From Tillandsia leiboldiana (Eukaryota > Streptophyta > Magnoliopsida > Poales > Bromeliaceae): 64,000 nt of DNA. A model generated the notes under the pieces. That model had not been told where the DNA came from, did no database searches, and saw nothing but the letters and a program-made list of their open reading frames with translations. The stretch lies in assembly GCA_029204045.2 (NCBI GenBank), contig CM055062.1, positions 11,292,765 through 11,356,764 on the forward strand. Reading direction: 5' to 3'. The position numbers and the translations under genes are program-made. Of the stretch, positions 54,054 through 64,000 are shown piece after piece. Within the stretch, counting starts at the first letter, position 1. Every line of letters starts with the position of its first letter.

Positions 54054-54827
54054 CTGAACAAGTCCGAACACCAGTTTTTGATTATTATGCAATTAAAAGT
54101 TCATCCAAGTGTTTCTACACTATAAGAAAGTATTCGGATCACCACAATTATTTAGTTAAACATACCTGATCCTCTTGAATACTTTCTTCTTGAGATTGAT
54201 GTAACTGATCCACAATTCTTCAACTTCAATCTTCAAGATTCAAGACACTGAGTGTCAACTTGAGCTCTTGTTGAATCTTCTCTAAGTCTTTGATTGCTGA
54301 TTGACAATTTGATCCCTTTAAGACTCCGACTCAACTCACTGACTTGACTCACGAAATATGCCAATACCAAAATGCCGTAACAGTAAGAAGGTTGAACTTG
54401 ATTTCCTTCTTCTCCAAAAAAATTCCTAAAATAGGAATTAGAACCATAAGAGATTATTTCTATCTCTTTTACGACCCTAAAATAAAGACTCTAAACTTTA
54501 CACTCTCATGTGGGTTCTTTAACCTAAGAGAAAGAAAAGGGAGTAGAAATCCTCTTTTGAGATGCTCTTACAAAAGAGATGATTTGATCTCTTTATTTCC
54601 ATAAGAAAATCCTAAAAATGGAGAAAAACTTCATTAGAGATGATTTCCATCTCATTTGAACCCAAAAAGAAACCTTAAGATGAAACCCTAGAATTTACAT
54701 ATCTCTTTTTGAGGGTTTCTTGACCAAGAGATGAAGAGGAATGAGCCCCAACTCCTCTTGAAAGGCTCTCTTGAAGCCGACCACGAAATCCCCAAACTCC
54801 TTAGAGATCAAAACCCAAAACCCTAGC

Positions 54828-54868
54828 TTCTTCTTCTTCTTCTTCTTCTTCTTCTTCTTCTTCTTCTT
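54828..54868. repeat. (CTT)n microsatellite in LTR G
   Basis: About 13 CTT units lie in the leader part of the G LTR. Confidence 0.95.
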
Positions 54869-54969
54869 TTTTCCTTCTTTCTCTTTTCTTCTCTTTTCTT
54901 TCCTCTTATTTCTCACGTAGGGGGAGGGAAAAAGAGAATGGAAATGAGGAGAGAGAGGGAGAGAGAGGG

Positions 54970-55195
54970 TTTTATACCTGGGGTGGCTGGTGGGGTGAAT
55001 TTACCAAACTACCACCACTTACAAAAGAATTCATCTCACTGTTCCAGCATTCTGGCATTGAGTACCGGTACACGGGGTTGAGTACCGGTACCCAAGTATA
55101 AAATTTTTCCAACCCGAGGCTAGAAAACTCCCCATTTTTCATAGGGTACCGGTACTCAACCTTCAGTACTGGTACCCAAAATGGCGTACTCGTAC
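54970..55195 (-). promoter_or_regulatory. U3 of LTR G: phased GTACCGGTAC palindromes and TATA
   Basis: GTACCGGTAC stands at 55062, 55082 and 55146. One- or two-mismatch versions are at 55166 (GTACTGGTAC) and 55186 (GTACTCGTAC). The intervals are 20, 64, 20 and 20 bp. TATAAAA lies at 54976-54970 on the minus strand. The layout parallels the GATCCGGATC arrays of the unrelated copia LTRs. Confidence 0.7.
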
Positions 55196-55529
55196 TCAGC
55201 ACAAATTTCTGTACTTAAGCAGATTTTCGCACATTTAGCCTTTGAAGTCCGTTTCTAAGGCAACTTCGCACCGTATGAGCTCCGTTTTGCCTAAAATTTT
55301 GCACGTATCCCGGGAAATACCTTTAGAACACGTTCTCATTGCACTTTACCCAATTTGGCCAAAGTTCAAACCGAAACACCAAGTTTCAGCTCGCTACCTT
55401 CTCAACTCACTTTTGATCCGAAGACTTTTGCTTCGAACCAAAACACTCCAAATTCATTCTTAATAACACTTTGGACATGCTCGGAGTAATTTAATTGCAC
55501 TTTGCTATTTGCGAAGCCGGTGCACTACA

Positions 55530-56549
55530 ACTACACAGATATCAGAGAGGAAAATAAACTACTGTAATAAAAATCAAAACCACTGTACAACTGAAATAAA
55601 GATACAAGATCTAACTCCCAAAATAATAGTACATAATCAGATCCACTGAATCAAAGTACAAATAAAATTCTCCTATACAACATTTATGAATTCAAAAGAG
55701 GAGTTAAACTAAATCAATAAAATACAACAGTGTACGGTAAAATCCCACAATCCGGGATGGTGCATCTACCTTACCAAAATAAACTACACTGGTAGGGATC
55801 TATCTCGCGACTCGCTGTCCTTAATCCGTCAAGCCAGCTAGAGCAGGAACGGAAGGAAAGCCTCTGAAAAACTGTCACCAACAGAGAGTGTGAGAACTAT
55901 ATCAATCAGTAGTTCTCAGTGGATACCGTCTTCAAGCCCAACGGTCTGCCCATTAAGTCTACTAGAGGTATAAGATAACAGAATACTGTAGTAATGAAAG
56001 GATAAGCTGGAAAGAAATCTACAACTATCATGCCCCTATCTACAATGCTCAATGGGTGATACAGATGATGATATGCAACCACTCGAACACGATATACTGA
56101 ATCGATCCAATCACACTGACTTCCACATAGGGTCCAGTCAAATATGTGCCTACCGACTGCCATTACATCCACGAAGAACTGGACTTACGTAGGCGGTCCC
56201 ACTCGGATTGCGTCGACAAGCTGCAAAAGATAAGTAACAGGCCTAGCTCCGGAGCGACACTAGAGGGGAGTGACCCCACCAAGGAAAGTATCCGCGCATC
56301 TCTGTCGAGCTCGTTATGGCTCATGCAGGCTACAGTCCAAAACCATGATCAATCAGATCGACAAAACTCAACTCACAACACTAACCCACTGGCCGGAGGT
56401 ACTCAACAGCCGGGACCACCGTCAACCCAAATGGCTCCCAAAACAGAACATCTAACTCACAGACGAGAATGAACCAACCGACACAGCAAGGGTCCGAGAA
56501 TCCCGAAAGGTCGGTGCCTAGAACCACAATCAAACAAGAACAGGTTCCA
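55530..56549 (-). repeat. Minus-strand B LTR, piece 2
   Basis: This is the continuation of the B LTR from 32819. It matches the reverse of about 7530-8390 and of 58600-59960, including the TGAGAACTA hairpin (55891-55918). It is cut at 56549 by the solo B LTR. Confidence 0.8.
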
Positions 56550-57657
56550 TGTGAGGTCCCGGAATCCCCCGCGTAGGATTGCTGGTTGTTGGGCAGCGTT
56601 CGGTTGCCGTTGGGGGTGTTGGTGCGCGCGTTGGGGCCCAGAAATGGATTTGTGGTGCAATTTGGGTTTTAGCTGGCATCACTAGAGGCCTGCGTGGTGT
56701 GTCAGTGGTGTTTGCGCGCAATTTGGACACAAGTGTTGGACTTCGTGCTTAAAAGGTTATCCCGTGGGGAATTGGAGGACCCGTCGGGTGTTTGGAGGTG
56801 ATTTCGCGCGTTGCAGATGTCAAATTTAGACTCCGGGTGAAGTCCGGATAAAAGTTTACCTCTCCGGTCGCCTTCGGGAATTTTTAGAGTTGGAATTTGG
56901 CTAATCGGACTTTAAAAATGGACCCGGCGCGAAAATCGGATCGAGTGGGCATTCGGCAAATTTTCGGACGAGAATTTGGGAAAACAGACATCGTTTTTGG
57001 ATTCAGCGCGCGAAATCGCAAAGAATGGACTATTTATTTGTTGAATTTGGAGCCCGATTTAGTTGCACGTTTTTCGAGGCATCGCGGCACGCTTCCCAAG
57101 GCGAGGAAATGGCACGGATCCCGAGGTGGCTCAAGGCGCGCGGCGCGGAGTTCGATTCGCGCGCTGGCGCGCGTTGGGAACGCGCGCCTGCGCGGGTCAG
57201 CGCAGGGGCCGCCACGTGGCGGCCCCCCGTTGGAGCCCGCGCGGGCGAGGTGTAACGCGCCCGTGTGGCGGGCACATTACCGCACGCGCCCGGTTGTGGA
57301 CCGGCCGGTTGGGGGGCTCCCATTAGTGGCCGCCGTGGACCGGGCCTGTGGACCGAATCCGTGGACCACCTTCTCTCTCCCTCTTTTCTTCTTCTTCTTC
57401 CTCACCGCGCACGCCATTTCCCTCCTCTTCTTTTCCTTTCTTCTTCAACCGAGCGAGAGGGAGAGTGAGGGAGATGGTGGGAGGTGCGGCGTGGCGTCGT
57501 GGGCCTCGAGGAGCGCGCGAGTTTTTCCGTTGGGAGCGTTTCGGCGACGGCGGCGCAGTCGGGTAGGTCCCGTGAGTTAATTTAACGGTGTTTTTTGTAC
57601 AGTTTTTGGAGCGTTCTTTTAGACTGTAACTGACCCTCTTGCTCCTTTCTGTGTTGG

Positions 57658-58236
57658 GCACCGTGCACCGTTTTGCGTGCGGACTCCGGCACCGTGCACC
57701 GTTTTGCGTGCAGACTCCGTTTTGCGTGCGAATCCTGGCACCGTGCACAGTTTTGCGTGCGGACTCCGGCACCGTGCACCGTTTTGCGTGCGGACTCCGT
57801 TTTGCGTGCGGATCCTGGCACCGTGCACCGTTTTGCGTGCGGACTCTGGCACCGTGCACCGTTTTGCGTGCGGATCCTGGCACCGTGCACCGTTTTGCGT
57901 GCAGACTCCGGCACCGTGCACCGTTTTGCATGCGGACTCCGTTTTGTGTGCGGATCCTGGCACCGTGCACCGTTTTGCGTGCGAACTCCGGCACCGTACA
58001 CCGTTTTGCGTGCGGACTCCGTTTTGCGTGCGGATCCTGGCACCGTGCACCGTTTTGCTTGCGGACTCCGGCACCGTGCACCGTTTTGCGTGCGAACCCC
58101 GTTTGGCGTGCAGGTTCCAGCACCGTGCACCGTGTTGCGTGCAGACTTCGTTTGGCGTGCGGATTCCGGCACCGTGCACCGTTTTGCGTGCGGACTCCGG
58201 CACGGTGCCCCGTTTTGCGTGCGGACTCCGTGGAGG
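57658..58236 (+). repeat. Tandem repeat of about 31 bp in the B LTR leader
   Basis: Monomers built on caccgtgcaccgttttgcgtg followed by cggactccg or cggatcctg repeat about 18 times. Some are joined by a shorter ttttgcgtgcggatcctgg unit, giving a higher-order pattern. All six frames stay open over long stretches, which is a repeat effect. Confidence 0.9.
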
Positions 58237-59513
58237 CCAATTGCAAGTGTCTACGAGCAATTGGTGGCAAATCGAGGTGGGTGGCCTTATCTCCAAGTTT
58301 TAGGGACTGTACATTAATTCTATTGATGTAGGACTATGCATGATAGTTTATTTCCTTGTGTAGCATGCTAGATTGTTGGAATGGTTATTCCTTTTTATCA
58401 TCTGTTAATACAGCTATCTTGGAACTTGACCTAGCACCCCCGTCATATGTTGCATGTGTAACCAGACCAGTACAAAACCCTCACTTGGGCTAGGGTTAAT
58501 TATGTTTAGGCACCCACACTGTTTTGCTATCCCTGGACATAGTGTTATCCTCGCCCGGGTAGTGGGCCGAGAGGTCGGGATTTTCTTTTAGTGTGGGATG
58601 CGTTTGCACTCGTGCTTGGGAGCAGAGTGGAGTCTGGTAGTTGTAGCGGGTTGCTTATCTGTGCCGGGAGCCGTTTGGGTACACGGTAGTCCCGGGAGGT
58701 CTAGTATCCCTGTTGCGCTGTCGTGGGAGGGAGCCGTTGAGCAGGCGGTAGTCCCGGGCCGTCGAGTATCTTCCGGCCAGTGTTGTTGGGAACCGTTGGG
58801 GTTAGCGGTGATCCCAGGTCGTTGAGTGTTGTCCGACCAGTATTGTTAGCTTGAGTTGTGGGTCGTTCCTGGCTGTGGAGTACCTCCAGCCAGTGTGCCT
58901 CGTGCTGCGAGCTGTTGGAGAGGCTAGTGTCTCGTGTTTCGAGTTAGCCGATCAGCTGAGTCGTCGAGAGTGCTCCGACGATTGTGCGAGATATTTGGGG
59001 ATCTTGAGTCCTACCGTTCTGAGAGTGAGCGTGGATTTGACTAGCCTGCATATGCCAATGTTTGATACTCTATGCCGCGCCGTTCTACTCAGTTGGAGTC
59101 GCGTCCTGAGATGCTGCTGTGGATACGATGGTTGGCCTGTTGAGGCAGTTTTCCGCAGTGGAGGCAACGATGGGCCTGTGAGGCAGTTTTGCGCGAGGGA
59201 TGAGTTAGTCGGACAGGACGCCCCACGTAAATCCCGTCCTCATGTGGATGTGTGGTAGTGGGCAGGAGCGTTCCTAGTCGACAGGCGCAGGCTTGACTGG
59301 ACCTTTGAGGTAGTCAGTTCGTTTGGGTCGATTGAGCACCTTGGGTGCGAGTGATCTCATTTACTTTCATCTGTTCCACTTTGGAGCGTCTAGATAGAGG
59401 CATGGTAGCTGTAGAGTAGATTCCAGCTTTTCTTGTTCAGATTTCTTTGCCTGTTATCTTTTACCTCTGGTAGACTTGGTGGGCAGACCGTTGGACTTGT
59501 TGACGGCACCCAC

Positions 59514-59541
59514 TGAGAACTACTGTGGGAAGTAGTTCTCA
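59514..59541 (+). other. Perfect 11-bp-arm hairpin near the B LTR end
   Basis: TGAGAACTACT (59514-59524) and AGTAGTTCTCA (59531-59541) pair fully around GTGGGA. It is followed by a polypyrimidine/CAG stretch (ttttccccag, 59559-59568). Equivalents lie at 8071-8098 and, inverted, at 55891-55918. Confidence 0.75.
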
Positions 59542-60080
59542 CACCCGTCGTGGTGTCTTTTCCCCAGGGACTTCTTCTTCTGTTCCTGTGCTCCTGTTGC
59601 TGATCCTTCGGACCGAGGCGAGGGAGTCGCGAGCTTGTTCCCTACCCGTCGTTGGAGTGTAGCGGTACCCCCTTCAGAGGAGAGCTTCGGTTGATAGTTT
59701 ACTTCTTCTTCCTCTGTTGAGAGACCTTTGTAGAGAGGTATAGAGTTGTACTTTATTTTACAGTTTGAGAGACTGTTGTAGTGAGGATATTCTTGTATCG
59801 AGAGTTTGTACACTGATGTATTTATTGGAGATACCTCCCCTTTTGAGTTTTGTATCAGAGGACTTTGTATACGATTGTATTTGGGAGATGGATATGGTAC
59901 TATTTTCAGTTGTACAGGGTTTGGTTTTCAGTTCTTTTAGTGGTTTACTTTCAGCTCTGATATCTGTATACTGTAGTTGATTCTTTTTGCAGGTTAGACG
60001 CTTCGTCTGTACGGCAGCTTCCGTACAGATGGCGGATCTGTTAGTGAGTCCGGGTCGCAGTTCGACCCCGGGGCGTGACA

Positions 60081-62381
60081 TTCCAGGCTCAACCTTTCGA
60101 AGTTCTCGACCTCTTACAGTTCGGAAAAATCAGCTCCCTCGGGTAAAACATCCAGAGGGAGCCAATCAAGGGTCCAAAAGTTCTGGGAGACTAGCACCTA
60201 GAACCCAAATCAAACAAGAACATGTTGCATGCACATCTTCTCGTAGATCTCGACCCAAATATGAAAATAGTCCTTAGAACCCAGATCACTCGAACCCTCT
60301 CGGGTGAGAAAGTTTATAAGAAAAGATGATATTTAATACTGAAAATATTTTCACTCGAACCCACTCGGAGTGAGGACTAAAAGTAGTTCATTTTTATAAA
60401 ACCATCTTAATTTGAGAAAGCCCATTTTGATGAATTTTAGTTCTTTAGAAAAATTAGTTAGAAACAAATTTTATTTTCCAAACCCCGATAGGCTAATCCC
60501 TTCACCCTATCAAACAAGAACAGGCTCCGGCGACTCTTTGAAGTTCGGGAAGAAAACATTGGTTTACTGAAATCATGTGTGTCAAAAAATGATTCTGGGT
60601 TCAAGGTCCTACTATGACAAGCACACTACTGCCACGAACTCAGTGGCGACAAACAGCTCGGAGAAAACTCGACGACCCAGGACCACCGTCTACTCAGACG
60701 GCTCCCAACACTAGTACAACACTAGCCTCAGCTACCAAACTCCACTCGACCTCCAGGCACGAGTGCAACATACATCCTACACTATCCCGACCACTCAGCC
60801 CCCTACCCGGGCGAGGAAAAACTCTAAGTCTAGGAAAAAGAAATTCAAGGTGTGGGAAAAACTAAAACATAAAGAAACTAGCTCAAGTGAGAGTTTTCTA
60901 ATAGTCTGATTTAATACATGCAAACATAGGACGGCGTGCTAGTCAAGGTTCTACTATTTTCACATTTAACACGATCAATAAATAATTCTCTAACTCTATC
61001 TCTCATTCAACATAACCAAGGAATGAAACAACATCCTATCATGCATGTCCACTACAAGATAGAATTAGAAAGTCGCCCGTTAATTTTGGAAGAAAATCAA
61101 ACCCACCTGAAAGTAGTCGATCCAATGTCCGATCTAGCTGAAATTTGGCATGAAGAATTTTTGGCCTCTCAGAAATCCAACGCCATGAAAATCATCCAAA
61201 TCCGCCACTCGGATTGGGCGCAATCGCCGAAACAATGCACGTTGTGCGGTTTAAGTCCGGAATTTCAGCAAGCATACATAAGCTAAATAAAATGCATATA
61301 TAGCATTATATACCTCAATTTGAAGCTCCCAATAGCAAATCTAAGGCGTCCTCAATCATATGAACATCTCTAAGTCTTCAAAAATGCATCTCTAATTTCC
61401 CTTAATAGCTAAAATAATCAATCAATAGCATATTGTCCAGAAATTTGCCCAAAATTTTAGCATGAACTTCCAAGATTTATAGAGACTAATTCATAAGGAA
61501 TTTTACACAGATTACAAAAGAGAATTTGCTCACCATAAACTTAAAAAGATGTCCAAACTTTAAAATCCCGAAAAAGATCAATTATTTCCAAAGATATCAG
61601 CATTCAAAGGTTCAATCCTCAACTCAAAATCCAAAACAAAACTGCAGTCCTCCCCTGTCACAGGGTCCAGAAGATCGTTAAAGTTACCTGGGCAAATGAT
61701 CTCCAAATCTAGCAAGCAAGGTGTCAATGGATTTTTCGTCAAGAGTAGATACAAATCGAGCCAAAGAACTCCAAATTTCATGCACAAATGAAAGAGAAAT
61801 CCCATAAATACTATTGATTGTCCGAAAATAAAATCAGTGCACGATGGCTCCAGAGATGGCTTAAAAACTCCAAGAAAACTGATGATCCATGGGGAGTGTT
61901 GAATACCAAAGTTGTAGGCCTACATCTTGTGGAGATCCTCTCCAAAAATTAACTGAAAGTTCCAAGAAATGAGCTATGCATAATTTTTTTACTGAAACGC
62001 GACGGTGAAGGTTGAAAACCAGCAACAATGGTGATGCTCCAAACTTGGGGAAGATGATGATCAAGATGCTCCTTTGATCCTCCCTGAGCGATGAAGATGA
62101 AGAGGAGATGTTGATGAAGCTCTATGAGAAGTCCTCCAAAAAAACCCAAGTGCCAAAAGAGGAGAAAGAAGGAGAAGGAGCTCTATTTAAAAGCCAAGAG
62201 GAGGAAAAAGAAGAAGAAAAAACCCCTGTTTGATACAGTAGCGAGCCCATTTTCGCCCCGGCCCGGCCCGCCGCCTCGGCCCAGCCACGCGGCAGCCATC
62301 GAAGCCCCCCTTTGCAACTCGGGTGGACGGCATGGATGCGGCCATGTGTCCCGATCCGGTTGGGGCGCGGTGCGGCCAGTG
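60081..62381 (-). repeat. Minus-strand B LTR, piece 3
   Basis: This is the remainder of the B LTR (32705 and 55530 pieces) after the solo B insertion. It includes a partial repeat of the text before 56549 (atcaaacaagaacatgtt near 60210) and, on the minus strand, a TATA-like ttttaaatag near 62185 and a GC-rich U3. The LTR start is not reached; element C interrupts it at 62381/62382. No gene is seen. Confidence 0.65.
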
Positions 62382-64000
62382 TGTGATGACCCGAATCTCC
62401 GCAGAGCATTTACTGTTTGATCGGTGGCTTTTGGAGCCCTATGTTGTGTGTTGGAGGTGTTTGTGCGTGAATCAGACTCATGAATGGACTCAGTGCGTAA
62501 AATAGATCAAGAGTGCCGATTTGGATGCCCTCGTCGAATTTTGGAAGTGGTTTCGCGCGAAACGGATATCGGATTTGGATTCAGCGCACGAAAACGATAG
62601 AAATTGGCTATTTGGATGTGTTTTTCTGAGTCCGGATGCCCAATAACGGACACCCGGAAGTTTTCTATGTTTTCAGGTGCACGGGAGGAGCAGTGGACAG
62701 CCGGGGAGCCACGTGGCAGAGCCGAATTGGCCGGCGCAGCGCGCGTGGTCCACGGAGGCGCGTGGCCGGGTGCATTGACCGGCGCGCGGACGCGTGGCGG
62801 CCCCGGGTTGGACGGTTTAGCGCGCGCTGTCCACGCGCGTGCAGGGGGTAGGAGAGGCAGTTGCGCGGGCAGTATGGCGTGCACGCGGGGGCGCCATGTG
62901 GCGCCCCGCGGTTCGCTGGCGCCACCCGCTCCGCACAGGCGGTAGGGCCGCGTGGCGGGCGCCGGTTGGTCCCGCCCCGGCTGTTGCGTGTGGGGGACAC
63001 GTGGCGCGCCCGGATGGATCCGGGCACTGTGCGGATCAGGGACGGTGTCCCCTGTTTGGGGGCCCGAAAAATTCGGGCGCCCGATATTGTCCCCCAAAGT
63101 CCATTTTTGGATTTTGCCTTTAAATATGACCTTTCCCTCTGCCATTTGCTCCTTTTCCCGAGCTCCTTTGGTGTTGTGCCCTCAAGCTTAGTTGATCTTC
63201 ATCTTGTGCTTCATCTCTTGGAGGAGTTTCAGAATTTTTGGAGGCCGCGGCACTGATGATTCCTGCGACGCGGCGCACTTCGACGTTTCTTCGATTTTGG
63301 GCTTTTCCGTCAACGTTTCTTCCGCAAACTCTCTTGCACTCATCCGAGGGTGTTTTTGGCCGATTTTTATGGCAGCGTGTTCACGAGAGGTACACCTTTG
63401 ATTTCCGTGTTGATCACATCACTCTATTTTGAGTTTTTTGGTGGGCTTTTCGATGCATCTTTTGACCCCCTTTTTCAGCGACAATGTTTTGGGACAATGG
63501 ATCTTGTTGGATTTTTATCTCAGCGCTCCGTTATCGTATTTCGATCTATGATGACTCTATCGACATCTACGCTTCGCGAGGATCGCAGCCATATTTTTAT
63601 TGGAATTTTTGGAGCTCCTCTCGAAGGTGATATTTTGACTTCTTCCAGACTAATTTTCTGCAGATATGTATTTCTGGGGATTTGTGTTTAGCGCGGTGTT
63701 TTGCCTGTATTTCAGTGACCGAGAGGAGTTTTTGGGTATTTTTTGACTCGTTGGAATCGTGAGAACCTGAGGAGTATCCACGTTCAGTTTCAGCTCATTT
63801 GGACCCCAGATCATCGCGCTTTCAGGTGGGTTGCTTCGTCTCCAGAACCGGTGGACGGTTCTCTAATTCTATCTGATAGAATGCATGCATGTTAGTGTAC
63901 CAACATATGGTTGAGATGTAAGCTTGGTAAATGGTATTTGTTTGAGAAATTGCAAGATATGATATTCATATTATGCCTAATGAAAACTTGCAAGATTTAG
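62382..64000 (+). repeat. Chromovirus LTR C, 5' part (runs off the window)
   Basis: It starts tgtgatgacccgaatctccgcagagc, close to the start of LTR A (tgtgaagacctggatctccgcagagc), and shares its promoter layout. G-box/CCAAT modules lie at 62712-63004, a CCCGAAAAATTCGGGCGCCCG dyad at 63063, and TTTAAATATG at 63120. The 5 bases before it are cagtg. It continues past 64000. Confidence 0.8.
62712..62969 (+). promoter_or_regulatory. ERSE-type modules in LTR C
   Basis: CGTGG-N9-ATTGG, the reverse of CCAAT-N9-CCACG, is perfect at 62712-62730. CGTGG-N9-GTTGG (one mismatch) occurs at 62793-62811 and 62951-62969. Further CACGTGGC boxes follow near 62998. Confidence 0.7.

Larger units (their letters stand above)
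47977..54382 (-). mobile_element. Gag-only copia element F (SIRE/Maximus type, non-autonomous)
   Basis: This 6406-bp minus-strand element has LTRs of 1395 bp (47977-49371) and 1392 bp (52991-54382). The flanking gcaag (47972-47976) and gtaag (54383-54387) differ by one C/T. Between the LTRs are a primer site, gag with one stop, and a 1.6-kb non-coding stretch. All of pol and ORF3 are missing, and the sequence passes from the gag 3' end into text that in element E lies downstream of pol. The LTR shares with E the paired GATCCGGATC array, the TATA position and the TGGATT stem-loops, but is otherwise diverged, so it is a sister family. Confidence 0.9.
52991..54382 (-). repeat. 5' LTR of copia F
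   Basis: This 1392-bp LTR has TATAAATAG on the minus strand at 53764-53756. It also has the 105-bp tandem duplication seen in the other LTR (about 53171-53387), the stem-loop array (53403-53505) and the palindrome array (53832-54053). Confidence 0.92.
32820..55529 (-). mobile_element. Solo LTR of family G, interrupted by four later insertions
   Basis: The outer ends are tgtcacgccccgagg at 32820 and gcactaca at 55529. Both are flanked by actac (32815-32819 and 55530-55534). Removing the TRIM, solo E LTR, A2 and F, each with one TSD copy, leaves five pieces (32820-33051, 33530-33876, 35232-36914, 47862-47976, 54388-55529) totalling about 3.5 kb, the size of the other chromovirus-type LTRs. On the minus strand the U3 carries five GTACCGGTAC-type palindromes and a TATAAAA box (54976-54970). 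The leader carries stem-loop repeats. No internal region is seen, so unequal LTR recombination probably left this solo copy. Confidence 0.78.
56550..60080 (+). mobile_element. Solo LTR of family B, plus strand
   Basis: The LTR runs tgtgaggtcccgg to ccggggcgtgaca, 3531 bp, with the duplication ttcca at 56545-56549 and 60081-60085. It inserted into another B LTR of opposite strand. It has one ERSE-like module (57215-57233, GTTGG variant), a tandem repeat (57658-58236), degenerate stem-loop units (about 58650-58880) and an 11-bp-arm hairpin (59514-59541). Open frames inside it are spurious. Confidence 0.92.

Noticed and set aside
57639..58331. Open frames of 195-315 codons on both strands
   Set aside because: They are translations of a 31-bp tandem repeat without stop codons; no signal of a real protein.

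Overview
This window is plant nuclear DNA from a retrotransposon-dense region. The evidence is Ty1/copia, Ty3/gypsy and TRIM elements with initiator-Met-tRNA primer sites, Mutator- and Harbinger-type MITEs, long SSRs, and no recognisable cellular gene. The element types suggest an angiosperm, possibly a non-grass monocot; I cannot name the species. Element letters used here (A, A2, B to I) are my own labels.

Left block, 1-24230. The 3' half of a Ty3 chromovirus (A, 1-5223) sits in the minus-strand LTR of family D (5224-7040). D sits in a plus-strand LTR of family B (7041-8502), and B cuts the gag of a minus-strand Tat/Athila-like element H. The LTR of H (8806-8968 plus 19230-19974) is itself split by a complete copia element E of the SIRE/Maximus type (8974-19224, TSD tgggg). 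E has 1338-bp LTRs, gag, a pol lacking protease and the integrase N-terminus, and an extra ORF3 behind what looks like its own promoter. An LTR fragment (I) and a second D LTR (21914-24230) follow.

Middle block, 24231-32704. This is AT-rich DNA without convincing genes. It holds a foldback MITE, a Tourist/Harbinger MITE (TSD TTA), a pair of 172-bp Mutator-type MITEs (9-bp TSDs), two adjacent 250-bp near-perfect foldbacks, and SSRs. A 0.4-kb GC-rich, promoter-like patch near 28.7-29.1 kb begins with a perfect CCAAT-N9-CCACG element.

Right block, 32705-64000. A minus-strand B LTR (pieces 32705-32819, 55530-56549, 60081-62381) was invaded by a solo LTR of family G (32820-55529, TSD actac). G was in turn invaded four times: by a TRIM (33052-33524), a solo E LTR (33877-35226), an intact chromovirus A2 (36915-47856, one 1595-aa gag-pol ORF), and a gag-only copia element F (47977-54382). 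The same B LTR also took a solo B LTR (56550-60080, TSD ttcca) and the start of another chromovirus LTR (C, 62382 onward). Matching TSDs support most joins.

The most unusual signals lie in the LTRs. (1) E and F carry arrays of short stem-loops with an invariant TGGATT loop and stems that change in a compensating way from repeat to repeat; other families carry analogous arrays. (2) Palindromes centred on CCGG (GATCCGGATC in copia, GTACCGGTAC in family G) occur in arrays at about 20-bp spacing just upstream of the TATA box, and the copia array recurs inside E before ORF3. (3) Chromovirus LTRs carry repeated ERSE-type CCAAT-N9-CCACG modules, the cis-element of the unfolded-protein response.
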